In this document: positions 18,268-27,600 of the stretch, piece after piece
How positions within the stretch are numbered: position 1 is the stretch's first letter
How the letters are laid out: every line of letters begins with the position of its first letter
Assembly: GCA_038329845.1 (NCBI GenBank)
Contig: JBBQNJ010000016.1
Span: forward strand, 4,791 to 68,790
Direction: 5' to 3'
DNA length: 64,000 nucleotides
Source of the DNA: JBBQNJ01 sp038329845
GTDB lineage: Bacteria; Planctomycetota; Phycisphaerae; Tepidisphaerales; Tepidisphaeraceae
The notes under the pieces: generated by a model
Told to the model about the DNA's origin: nothing
The model's input: the letters and a program-made list of their open reading frames with translations, nothing else
Database searches by the model: none
Made by a program: the position numbers and the translations under genes

Positions 18268-18822
18268 CTACTCACCCGGCACCCGGCGGATGCGAGGATC
18301 GGTAAAAACATCGAGTTCATCGCGGCTGGCGCTGGAAAACTCGGTCACCAGCGCCCCATCGGGCCCCGCCTGGAACCAATGGAGCGTGTTCGGAGGAATC
18401 GTGTACTGATCGCCCGGACGAAGCTCGATCTCATGGAAGACGGAATAGTGTTCGGCGCTGCCGGCGGGCGGGCGGCACTTGGCCGGCACCGTGGCCTGAC
18501 CTTCCACGTAAAGCCAGACGACGCCGTATCGGCATCGAAACGTCTCCCGCTTTCCCGGGTCGGCTCGCCCATCGGCGAGCTTCACCGGGGGATGGCGATG
18601 CTGCGGGCAGGTCTGGCCGGGAAGCATCGCCAGTTCCTTGCCGCAATATCGCTCGTTATTCACAACCATCACGACGCCCAGCCCCTGGGATTCAAAATCG
18701 CCCAGCCCGAGGTCCGCCAGCTCGATCGCCGCGATTTCGTCCGGGCGAATCGCCACATGGGCCGCGTTGAACACACGAATGATGCGATCCCGCTGGGCTT
18801 GGGTCATTGAGGTCGATTGCAT
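18268..18822 (-). CDS. D-lyxose ketol-isomerase family cupin
   Basis: 184 residues, ATG at 18822 with GGAG 6 bases upstream. It is a cupin with the likely metal ligands in CPQHRHPPVK (His, His) near residues 75-84, a Glu further on in KRETFRC and a His in the second motif (PPNTLHWFQAGPDGALVTEFSS). This arrangement is that of the D-lyxose/D-mannose isomerases (EC 5.3.1.15), which interconvert D-lyxose and D-xylulose and also act on D-mannose. The ManA and Gmd genes elsewhere in the window fit a mannose-oriented metabolism. Substrate preference cannot be decided from sequence. Confidence 0.82.
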   Translation of the reverse strand: MQSTSMTQAQRDRIIRVFNAAHVAIRPDEIAAIELADLGLGDFESQGLGVVMVVNNERYCGKELAMLPGQTCPQHRHPPVKLADGRADPGKRETFRCRYGVVWLYVEGQATVPAKCRPPAGSAEHYSVFHEIELRPGDQYTIPPNTLHWFQAGPDGALVTEFSSASRDELDVFTDPRIRRVPGE

Positions 18823-18924
18823 TGTGCACTCCGTGATGGTTTTCAGTTCCGCGATACGTCGATCGACGAAGCCGAACGATAAATTACCGGCGCCCCGATG
18901 CAAGTCGGCCCCGTCACTTTGGGG

Positions 18925-19008
18925 GTGCCGGGCCGGCAAGCTGGAAGCCATTGGGGTGCAGGCATCTTGCCTCGCAGTGCCGACAGGCTGGAAGCCTGTC
19001 CCTCAAGG
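18925..19008. repeat. Intergenic palindromic repeat with GACAGGCT-GGA-AGCCTGTC hairpin
   Basis: GACAGGCTGGAAGCCTGTC at 18982-19000 is a perfect 8+3+8 hairpin. Upstream, AAGCTGGAAGCC (18938-18949) and GTGCAGGCATCTTGCCTCGC (18956-18975) are related partial units. There is no U-run, so termination is not the obvious role. Similar phrases occur at 9357-9376 and 63719-63733. Confidence 0.6.
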
Positions 19009-19034
19009 AAATATCGATTCATCCGCCCGCTGAA

Positions 19035-19484
19035 TCAAATGCCTGTAAAATCTCCGGCCCGAAGCCCCGAGATGCGGATTTCCCGCCGGCGCGGGCCAAG
19101 CGTGGTCATCGTGACATAGATCGCATTCGGCGGGATCAGCCGCGAAATGCGCGTCGCCCATTCGACCACGACCACCCCCGCTTGCTCGATCAGTTCGGTG
19201 AATCCGATTGCTTCAAAGTCATCCTCGCCCGCCACGCGGTAGGCGTCGAGATGGTGGACCGCCAGCCTTCCCTGCCTATATACATTCAGTAAGACATAAG
19301 TGGGACTGGAGACCACTCGCGGATCGGCCCCCAAGCCGCGTAACAGGCCGCGAACGAAACGGGTCTTGCCGGCGCCGAGCTGGCCATCCAGCGCGATGCA
19401 TTCGCCTCCGATCAGACGAGCGGCCAGGCTGGCGGCGACGGCTTCGGTCTGCGTTTCACTGGTTGTGACCCCGACCCAATCCAT
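19035..19484 (-). CDS. tsaE: tRNA threonylcarbamoyladenosine biosynthesis ATPase TsaE
   Basis: 149 residues from the ATG at 19484 (MDWVGVTTSETQT). The Walker A motif is GQLGAGKTRFVRG at about residues 33-45, followed by SPTYVLLNVY, HHLDAYRV and VVVVEWATRI, all family hallmarks. TsaE stimulates the TsaB/TsaD/TsaC complex that makes t6A37 on ANN-decoding tRNAs. The length is normal. A longer frame reaching 19610 has no ribosome binding site, and TATCAT lies 8 bases before this ATG, suggesting a very short or absent leader. No other tsa gene is nearby. Confidence 0.93.
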   Translation of the reverse strand: MDWVGVTTSETQTEAVAASLAARLIGGECIALDGQLGAGKTRFVRGLLRGLGADPRVVSSPTYVLLNVYRQGRLAVHHLDAYRVAGEDDFEAIGFTELIEQAGVVVVEWATRISRLIPPNAIYVTMTTLGPRRREIRISGLRAGDFTGI

Positions 19485-19791
19485 CGCGCTGGATGATACG
19501 CGGGCGAGCCGTCGCGCCCAGAGCCGCCGACGGCGGCTCGATCCGGAACAATCGTCATTTCTCTTCCATCCACCCTTGTCAATCGGTCCAATGCCGGGTA
19601 CATCGTCCATCGCGACTCACTTAAGAGGCCGGGACGATTTTTTCTGCAAGACCGATCGCGGACTGGCCGATAAAATCAGCAGAGAGAAGTCCCGGATCAG
19701 GGTTGGACCGTTCGTCGATCGGAGACGGGGTCTCCAGGCGATTCGGATGGGCTTTCTCTTCCCGAACTCTACGACCCAAGCGAGAGCAGTA
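19485..19791. other. Intergenic region between divergent tsaE and amidase-like gene
   Basis: No gene is supported here. It contains the TATCAT box for tsaE (19498-19493, minus strand). There is no terminator-like hairpin. Confidence 0.4.
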
Positions 19792-20439
19792 GTGAAAAAG
19801 TCGTCGAAATCACGGAAAATTGTAAAAAGCCACCGGGGGGATGATTCCACCCGCCGGTTTTACGTGATGGTCAGCCTGATGGGCGTATTGACGCTCACCA
19901 GCGCGTTGCTGCTGGCGTTGGCGCCCCCGCCGCTGCGGGCCGATGCGTCCAACTCGCTGTTCGCGGTCGATCAACCCGACGCTTTGGACGCGATCTACAA
20001 CACCTTGCGTCCGATCGCCTCCGGCCAGTGGCGGTATATCCGCATCCATCACAGCCGCACCATGGGGGGCAATGCCCTGACGCTGGCGCAGACTTCTCCC
20101 GCCGGGCTGGGCGACCATTTCGTCGTCGGCAACGGCGACGGCTCTCTGGACGGAGAAATCCAGATCGGCCAGCGCTGGAACCAGCAACAGCCGGCAATCT
20201 CGCCGGTGGGGTCGCCGTCGGTCGATCCCAATTGCCTGAGTATTTGTGTGATCGGCGACTTCGACCACGGTGTGCCGACGCCGCTGCAGATGCGCCGATT
20301 GACGCAACTGGTCTGCAGCCTCCAGGTTCGGCTGCAAATCTCCCCGGATCGCGTGCTGCTGGGCAACCCGCCGGGCAGCACCGCGGGACTGGGTCGATAT
20401 TTCCCAATGACGGCATTTCGCCAGCAACTCATGCCCTGA
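19792..20439 (+). CDS. Amidase/PGRP-fold protein, membrane anchored, apparently lacking a zinc histidine
   Basis: 215 residues from the GTG at 19792; ATG codons at 19747 and 19867 are alternatives. A basic N-terminus is followed by a membrane helix (about 26-48). The soluble part carries the amidase-2/PGRP pattern WRYIRIHHSRTMGG, then DHFVVGNGDGSLDGEIQIGQRW, then CVIGDFD. These correspond to the usual IHHS..., YHFVIGNG, DG.I..G.RW and GDF elements. In active relatives RW..Q is followed by a Gly-Ala-His zinc ligand; here the sequence is QQQPAISPV. So peptidoglycan binding or a non-classical amidase is possible. It is followed by a strong terminator at 20471. Confidence 0.72.
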   Translation: MKKSSKSRKIVKSHRGDDSTRRFYVMVSLMGVLTLTSALLLALAPPPLRADASNSLFAVDQPDALDAIYNTLRPIASGQWRYIRIHHSRTMGGNALTLAQTSPAGLGDHFVVGNGDGSLDGEIQIGQRWNQQQPAISPVGSPSVDPNCLSICVIGDFDHGVPTPLQMRRLTQLVCSLQVRLQISPDRVLLGNPPGSTAGLGRYFPMTAFRQQLMP

Positions 20440-20470
20440 TCGGACCTGGTCCGTGACGAAACCCACTTGG

Positions 20471-20495
20471 CGCCCCGGATTTCCGGGGCGTTTTT
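20471..20495 (+). terminator. Rho-independent terminator after the amidase-like gene
   Basis: CGCCCCGG-ATTT-CCGGGGCG forms an 8-bp GC stem with a 4-base loop and is followed directly by TTTTT. It lies 31 bases after the stop codon of the amidase-like gene. Confidence 0.88.
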
Positions 20496-20918
20496 CATTC
20501 CCCCGGCGTCGATCAACACCTTACGCCCGGGGAAGGTATAACGGACGGTCAGGCGTTGAAGCGGAGAAATCCGCGCCTTATTTTACTTGAAATCGATGGG
20601 AGTTTGGGGTAAGTTAAGAAGTTGTGGGGACCGGGACGGGTATCGAATGTAATCCACCGCACGTTGCGGGGTACATCCGGTGCCGCCCGTCCAGCCGGGG
20701 ATCAGGAGATCGTCCGAAGATGACGGTCGGAACAGTCCGGCCAATCGCGCGCGATGAGGCGCGGCAAAGATTGTGAACTTGAGGGGTCCGTGCGGTCGCT
20801 CGCCGCGGTTGTCATTATTCATTCGATTATCTCCCGCCGAGCGAAGCCAATACCCCCGACCCGCGACGAGCCGTCCGACGGGTCTGGTCCGAACGGACCC
20901 GGACGGCGGTAGTGCCAC
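20496..20918 (+). promoter_or_regulatory. Long 5' region of the kinase gene with candidate promoter
   Basis: No gene is supported. TTGAAA (20587-20592), a 17-base spacer and TAAGTT (20610-20615) form a weak sigma70-like promoter in an AT-richer patch. If it is used, the kinase mRNA has about a 300-base leader. Confidence 0.3.
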
Positions 20919-21806
20919 ATGGCCCAGAAATTACTCCACTACGATGTGATCGAGCGCCTCGGCGAGGGTGCCGGGAGCATTATTTACTCCGTGAGCGATC
21001 CGGAGACGCGCCAGACCTACGCCTTGAAGCATGTGGTCCGTACTGCGTCCAAGGATATCCGCTTTATCGAGCAGATGGAGACCGAATTCGAGATCTCCCG
21101 CCAGTTTACCCATCCGAATCTGCGGCGCAGCTATGACCTGAAGATCAGCAAGACCCTTCTGCTGAAGGTGAACGAGGCATTCCTGCTGATGGAACTGGTC
21201 CAAGGTCGCCCGCTGGATGTGCGGCTCCCGAGCGGCCCGATCGACGTTGTAGACACCTTTATTCAAAGCGCCCAGGGCCTCAAGGCCATGCACCAGCTCG
21301 GGTATGCTCACTGCGACATCAAGCCGAACAACATCCTGCGCTCGGATTCTGGCAAGGTGAAGATCATCGACTTCGGCCAAAGCTGCAAAATCGGGACGGT
21401 CAAGGAACGAATTCAGGGCACGCCCGACTACATCGCGCCCGAACAGGTGAATCGTCGCCCGATCAGCGTCCAGACCGACGTGTTCAACCTCGGCGCTACC
21501 ATGTATTGGGCCACCTGCGGCCGCCATGTCCCCACCTTGTATACGGTGAACAAGAAGGGGGAGAACAGCTTTCTGCTCGATACCCGTTTCGATACTCCCC
21601 AGGATCTGAACCCCAAGGTTCCCGCGGCGTTGAGCAATCTGATCATGGAGTGCATCTCCACCGCCGCCCGCAAGCGGCCGGCCGACATGGATCATGTCAT
21701 CACCCGGCTGGAACTGTCCAAGCATATCCTCCAGAAGCAGGCCAACCCCGACTCGATGCCCGTTCATCCCGAGTTGCTGACCCCCGATGACACCAAGGTG
21801 ATCTGA
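20919..21806 (+). CDS. Serine/threonine protein kinase, non-RD type (HCD)
   Basis: 295 residues, essentially one kinase domain with a short tail and no membrane segment. Visible elements: glycine loop LGEGAGSIIY (14-23), Lys37 in YALKHVV, the catalytic loop HCDIKPNNIL (131-140) with Asp133, Lys135 and Asn138, DFG at 151-153, and the APE-like APEQ. In the catalytic loop the usual HRD arginine is Cys132, so activation-loop phosphorylation is unlikely to control it in the standard way. The substrate is unknown. It is flanked by an amidase-like gene (terminated) and the FtsX-like permease gene, 101 bases downstream. Confidence 0.92.
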   Translation: MAQKLLHYDVIERLGEGAGSIIYSVSDPETRQTYALKHVVRTASKDIRFIEQMETEFEISRQFTHPNLRRSYDLKISKTLLLKVNEAFLLMELVQGRPLDVRLPSGPIDVVDTFIQSAQGLKAMHQLGYAHCDIKPNNILRSDSGKVKIIDFGQSCKIGTVKERIQGTPDYIAPEQVNRRPISVQTDVFNLGATMYWATCGRHVPTLYTVNKKGENSFLLDTRFDTPQDLNPKVPAALSNLIMECISTAARKRPADMDHVITRLELSKHILQKQANPDSMPVHPELLTPDDTKVI

Positions 21807-21895
21807 CCGGCGAACCGGTCACCCCACGCGCTGCCCCGCCGCCAAATGGTCGACCGATGCGTCTGGGCGCCCTTCGCGTTTCTCATCCTGGTGCA

Positions 21896-21901
21896 TAGAC
21901 T
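21896..21901 (+). promoter_or_regulatory. TAGACT box 6 bases before the permease start
   Basis: TAGACT (TANNNT) ends exactly 6 bases before the ATG at 21908, and there is no Shine-Dalgarno. This matches the spacing seen at 17263, 34238 and 43192 and predicts a leaderless transcript. Confidence 0.4.
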
Positions 21902-21907
21902 GAGTAG

Positions 21908-24625
21908 ATGGCGTTGCGGCGGTTGATCTTCGCGGAGTTGCGCGGGCGGAAGGTCCGCACGGGGTTGACCGTGGCGGCGGTGGCGCTGGCGGTGAGCCTG
22001 GTCGTCTCGGTCACCAGCGGGTACACCACCGTTCGCGCCGTCGCCGAGCGGTTCATGGTTCAGTACATGGGTGCCGTCGATGCGACGATTGTGCGCGAGA
22101 ATGACGTGCTGGGTGGCGTGGACCAGCGCCTTGTCGATCAGATCGCCGAAGATCCGGACGTGGAATACGTCACCGGCCGGCTGGAGATGACCAGCAAGCT
22201 GCTGCGCTCCGACGGGCAGCCCGCCGCCGGTCATGCCGCCATGGTCGTGGGGATCGATCGCCCGCGCGATCGCGGCGTCGAGATGATGCGGATGCACGCC
22301 GGGAAATGGTTCGACGCCGCCGATGGGAACGTGGCGGTCATCGACCAGGTGGCGGCCGAGACGACGCTCGAGACCGGACTGGGGGGAACCTTTTTTATTC
22401 CCGGCGTCAAGGATCGCCTGAAATTGACGGTGGTGGGGATCGCCCACAAGCCGGCGATCATGGCCAGGCATATCCAGACGGTCTACGTCCCGCTCAAGAC
22501 GCTTCAGCGCTTCGCCATGCCCGACGACCCGGCCCGGGTCAGCACGATCCTGATCCAGTTGAACGACGGCGTCGATGCGCGGCGTTTCGCCGATCGCTGG
22601 ATCGCCCGGCTGGGGAAGATCGATCCCGGATTGAAGATCAGGCTCGCCAGCGATAACCGCCGCGAGATGGACCGCAATCTCCAGGGCGTGCAGGTGCTGA
22701 CGTACCTCGGGGGCGCCGTGACCATGCTGGCGGCGGCGTTCATCATTCTCTCGACGCTGAGCATGGGCGTGGCCGAGCGCACGCGCACGCTGGCAATGCT
22801 GCGAGCGGTGGGCGCGCAAAAACGACAGATCGGCCTGCTGGTGGTCGGGGAGGGTCTGGCGCTGGCGACGGCGGGCGTGCTGATCGGAATCCCGCTGGGG
22901 TGGGTCTGGATGAAACTGCTGACCTGGCGATTCACCGACCTGTTCGACACGACGGGCGTGGTCCTAAGCGCCGGAGGAGTGCTCTTCGGATCGGTCGGGT
23001 CGATTCTCTCGGCCCTGGCGGCGAGTTTTCTGCCCGCGTGGGGGGCGATGCGCGTCGATCCGCTGGCGGCGATGTCGCCGCTGGCATCGCCGACGGCCAA
23101 CTCAATGCGCACGCCGCTCTGGTGCGCGGCGGGAGGATTGCTGCTGATCGCCATCGACCCGTTGCTGATGTACGGCCCGATCGAATCGCTGGCGGCGGCG
23201 CTGGGCGCGGCCGATCCGCTGGCGACGGGGCGGGACCTCCAGTTTTACGGGCATTTTCTCCTTGGATTGCCGGGGGTAATGATCGGCTTTTTCCTGCTGG
23301 CACCGCTAGTGGTCTGGGGGGTCGAGCGCCTGCTGGGGCCGCTGGTGGCGCTGATGTTCGGCATCCGGTTCGCGCTGCTTCGCCAGCAGCTCTCGACGGG
23401 CATCTGGCGGGCCGCCGGAACCAGCGCGGCGCTGATGGTGGGCCTGGCGATTCTGGTGGTGATGCAGGTGCAGGGCCGCTCGGCGTTGGACGGCTGGCGG
23501 CTGCCCGACAAGTTCCCTGACATTTTTATCTGGGCGCAAAAGCCCGGCGGGTTAAGCCCCGCCGAGCAGCTCCAAGTCGCCGCCATCCCGGGGATCAAGA
23601 GCGATGAATTCCTTCCGATTGCCATCACGTCGGCGGACCTGCGCATCCGGATGCTGGGCGTGGTGGGCGTGGCAATGTTTCCCGACGCGACGATGTTCCT
23701 CGGGGTCGAACCGGAGCTGGCGCTGAAGATGATGCAACTGGAGTTCCGCGATGAGGCCGGCCGGCCCGCCTCGCCGCCCGAGCAGCAGCGCCTGGCGCAG
23801 CAGGCGATCGCCATGCTTAAGCGCGGGCGGGCGATCATCGTCACGGATGAGTATCGCCAGTTGCGCGGGATTAAGATCGGCGACAAAATCCCGCTGGCGA
23901 CGCGCAATCACGGCGAGCAGGATTACACCGTCGCGGGGGTGGTCTGGTCGCCGGGGATCGACGTGATGGTGTCGATGTTCGACATGGGCCGACAATTCGA
24001 GCAGCGCACCGCCACCAGCGTTTTTGGAACGATGGAAGACGCCCGTCAGGATTTCGGCGTTGAAAGCGTCGGGCTGTTCGCGGCCAACCTCGAGCCGGGA
24101 GTCGATCGGGAGACGCTCGTCGGGCGCATCAAGACCGTCGTCGGGGCCTGGGGGCTTTATGCCGGGGACGTACGCGAAATTAAACACAAGATTCAACAGG
24201 GGTTCGGGCGCCTGCTGCTGCTGACCAGCACCGTGGCGTTCGCGGCGATGGCGGTTGCATCGCTGGGCGTGGCCAACACGATCATGGCGTCGGTGCGCAC
24301 CCGGCGCTGGCAATTCGGCGTGCTGCGCAGCGTGGGGATCACTCGCGGGCAACTGCTGCGGCTGGTGCTGGCCGAGGCGGTGCTGCTGGGCGCTGTGGCG
24401 ATCGTGCTGGGCCTGGCATGTGGCGCCGAACTGGCGATCGACGCCAAGGCCCTGAGCCGTCACATCATCGGGTACGATCCCCCCATATCCATCCCCTGGG
24501 GTATCGTCTGGATCGGGACGGGAATCGTCATGGCGATCAGCCTGCTCGCCAGCCTGTGGCCGGCGGCGAGCGTCGCCCGCTGCGAGCCGCTTAAGCTCCT
24601 CCAAGCGGGCCGCGCCGCGGGATGA
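21908..24625 (+). CDS. FtsX/MacB-type ABC transporter permease, two FtsX units
   Basis: 905 residues. One N-terminal membrane helix (about 18-38) is followed by an extracytoplasmic MacB-like domain and an FtsX domain with three helices (about 260-390). A second membrane-plus-periplasmic-plus-FtsX block follows, ending in helices at about 770-895. The motif LAMLRAVGAQKRQIGLLVVGEGL near 298-320 and its second copy, FGVLRSVGITRGQLLRLVLAEAV, near 806-828 are FtsX hallmarks. The double architecture is that of lipoprotein-release or exporter permeases. No ATPase gene is next to it, so the partner must be elsewhere. Convergent with the GH38 gene, 17 bases apart. Confidence 0.88.
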   Translation: MALRRLIFAELRGRKVRTGLTVAAVALAVSLVVSVTSGYTTVRAVAERFMVQYMGAVDATIVRENDVLGGVDQRLVDQIAEDPDVEYVTGRLEMTSKLLRSDGQPAAGHAAMVVGIDRPRDRGVEMMRMHAGKWFDAADGNVAVIDQVAAETTLETGLGGTFFIPGVKDRLKLTVVGIAHKPAIMARHIQTVYVPLKTLQRFAMPDDPARVSTILIQLNDGVDARRFADRWIARLGKIDPGLKIRLASDNRREMDRNLQGVQVLTYLGGAVTMLAAAFIILSTLSMGVAERTRTLAMLRAVGAQKRQIGLLVVGEGLALATAGVLIGIPLGWVWMKLLTWRFTDLFDTTGVVLSAGGVLFGSVGSILSALAASFLPAWGAMRVDPLAAMSPLASPTANSMRTPLWCAAGGLLLIAIDPLLMYGPIESLAAALGAADPLATGRDLQFYGHFLLGLPGVMIGFFLLAPLVVWGVERLLGPLVALMFGIRFALLRQQLSTGIWRAAGTSAALMVGLAILVVMQVQGRSALDGWRLPDKFPDIFIWAQKPGGLSPAEQLQVAAIPGIKSDEFLPIAITSADLRIRMLGVVGVAMFPDATMFLGVEPELALKMMQLEFRDEAGRPASPPEQQRLAQQAIAMLKRGRAIIVTDEYRQLRGIKIGDKIPLATRNHGEQDYTVAGVVWSPGIDVMVSMFDMGRQFEQRTATSVFGTMEDARQDFGVESVGLFAANLEPGVDRETLVGRIKTVVGAWGLYAGDVREIKHKIQQGFGRLLLLTSTVAFAAMAVASLGVANTIMASVRTRRWQFGVLRSVGITRGQLLRLVLAEAVLLGAVAIVLGLACGAELAIDAKALSRHIIGYDPPISIPWGIVWIGTGIVMAISLLASLWPAASVARCEPLKLLQAGRAAG

Positions 24626-24642
24626 ACGCGGCGAGCCGGCGT

Positions 24643-27600
24643 CTACGATTCCAGCCGGAATGTCTTGATCTCGAACGGACTGAGCGTGGTATGCAGGCGA
24701 TCGGTCGCCGCGATCGGCCCGATGGGGCGCTCCAGCAGATCGGTTTCCGACGCGGCGGAAATCTTCCATGATTTCGGCAGATGCACTGTGACGTCCTTTC
24801 GCCCGCCGAGAACCTCGACGAGCCGCAGGATTCGCCCCTTGCCCTGTTCGGGCTTCTTGAGCGCGCCGATGAACACGTCCGACGGCTCGACTCGCAGGAA
24901 CGAATGAACCGCGGGCAGTTTTCCGCCCTGACGATCCAGCCGCCGGGCGATCAGCGGCGAATTGAGCATGTGAGCGGCCTGGACCGTCCCGGCGTTCTGC
25001 CAGGAATCGGCATGGGGATACAGGCTGTAGGTGAAGTCATGCGGTCCCTGGTCGGAGTCGGGATCGGGGCGGATCGGACCGCGCAAGAGCGTCAGGCGCA
25101 TCACGTTGCCGGTGATGTCGTGTCCGTATTTGCAATCGTTCAGCAGCGACACGCCATAGCCGGCCTCGGACAAATCGGCCCACTGATGGCCGGTCACCTC
25201 GAACTTGGCCCGGTCCCAACTGGTGTTGGCATGAGTGGGCCGGGTGATCGAGCCGTAGGAAAGATCGTACGTGGCCCGGCGGGCAAGGACGGCAACGGGG
25301 AACGCCACCTTCAGCAGCTTGTTGTGTTCATGCCAGTCCACGTGGGTCACAAAGTCGATGCGGGCGATGTCGCGATAGATCCAAATCGTCTGCGTGAGGG
25401 TCGATCCGAAGAATGAGCGATCAAACCGCACGCCGGCGCGGACCGGCCCGTTCTCGATGACCGCGAAGTTTTTCACCGGTCCGATCGGCAGCGGTTTGTC
25501 CTTATACATCGGGACGATATCCCACGCATCGTACATGCCGGGCTTGTCCTCAAACAATTGCAGTTGGTTGGCGACCTGCCCGTCGGCGACGACCTGGCGA
25601 TTTAGGCGCTTATCGAGCAGCGACATGATCTCCCCGGATTCATTGAGCTCGATCCGGAAAAGGCGATTTTCCAGTAGATCACGCGTTGCTCGCGGCGCGG
25701 GTTCGTCGGTCGATTTTGACTCACCCTCAGCGCCGCGGGAGTCGGCGTCGGTGATGCGGTACGCGGCGTATCCCACCGAAGGGACATCGCGTGCCATGAA
25801 CAACAGGGCCGATCGACTGCCATCGTCGCACATCTGGCAACCAGCCGGCGCACCGGTCGAATCGAAGACGGCGCGTGGGCGGGCATCGGGCAGCGGAACC
25901 TCGACCAGCCCGGTGTGTGGCCCGTTGAGGGAATTGAATACCACGAGCCTCTCGCCGTCCGCCGCGTCGTCCGCCGCCGGCGCGACGTTGGCGCCGATCG
26001 AGTCCAACGCCGAATCGCGGATCGACGTGAAGGTCTCGAGCGCCTTGGTGTAAGTCTCCACCGCCTCGACGCCGACGGGATTCGTATGCGATCCGGGGAG
26101 AATATCGTGGAACTGATTGACCAGCACCGTCTTCCAGGCCTCGGTCAGTGCCGCGGCCGGGACCTTCAGCCCGAATGGCTCGGCGAGAACCGAAAAAAGC
26201 TCGGCCTCGCGGGCCACCAGTTCGCAGCGGCGATTGAGCTTCTTGAGAATCGCCTTGGTCGTCGAGACCCCGCGATGCATCTCCAGGTAAAGCTCATCAT
26301 CCCAGACATCCAGTTTCTGCCCGCGGTCGAACGCTTCTTCGAGATAGGTTTTGGCCGTCACCAGCCGGGTTTGCGGCAGTCCGGGGAAGCCTTCCAGCCG
26401 CCGGGCCGTCTCGAGGATTTCCCGCGTCACGCCCCCCCCGCCGTCGCCGAAGCCGTACATGTTCATCGACTCGCCAACGTTGATTTTTTCCTGGAAGCCG
26501 TCCCAGTTGGCCAGAAGTTGATCGGGAGCCAGCCATGAAATGAAGTGCGACGCCGGCACGCAGGCGTTCACGGTTGACCCGTCGGCACCCTTCCATACAA
26601 AGTTATTATGAGGGAACTTATTGGTGTCGTTCCAGGTGGACATTTTGTTGGATACGAAGTATCGGATGCCGCTCTTAGCGAGAATCTGCGGCAGGATCCA
26701 TGAATTGCCGAACACGTCCGGCAGCCAGCAGGTGTCCACGTCGATCCCGAATTCCTTAAGACAAAACAGTTTTCCCAGCAGGCACTGGCGGATGAAGGAT
26801 TCGCCCGAGGGAACATTGCAATCCGGCTCGACATACATCCCGCCGATCAGCTCCCACTGCCCGCTCTTCACCTTCACCTTCAGCCGTTTCCATAATTGCG
26901 GATAATGCAGCTTCAACTGTTCATAGAGATACGGCTGGGTATGGCAGTAGAGGAACTCGGGGTACTCGTCCATGAGAGCGAGTTGCACGAGCGTGGTGCG
27001 AGCGTTCTTGCGCACGCCCTGGCGCACGCGCCAGTGGTAGGCGATGTCGATGTGCGAGTGGCCCACCAGCGCCAGCCGCCCCGGTGCCGCCATCTGCTTC
27101 ATCGAGTAGACCGTTTTGCGCAAATGTTCGCCGGCCGACTCGAGCGATCGCTGGAACGTCCCGCGGTCGGTCGTGTCCCGATCGATCAGCTTGATCGCCG
27201 CGTCGGCGTGGGCGTACATCAGGTTGCAGATGTCCGAATCGACAGTCGGGCACGATGCCACATCCAGCACGAGTTGCAGGTCGTACATGAAGCGGCGATA
27301 GATCGGGTTGTAGCTCACCAGCGCGGGATTTCGCCAGGTTTGCACGCAGCCGTGCCCTTCGGGGAGGCGCGAACCGATCCGCTGATCGTCCGGGGCCGAT
27401 CGCATGTACGCCTCGATCTCGACCGCCAGGGTTTCATCACCGCGCGCTTTTTTCAGCAGCGGAATTTCCGAGCGGTTGGGGTCGAAGGCGTTGAGAAGTT
27501 CCCCGTCGATGCTCACGAGCATCTCGGTGGGCGTGAGAAGTTCGAACGTCACCGGCAACCCGCGGAATTCCGCGCCGACGTGAATCGTCGTTCGCAGGAA

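Noticed and set aside
20583..20918. 111-residue minus-strand frame upstream of the kinase
   Set aside because: No motif, no ribosome binding site, and it covers the presumed kinase leader.
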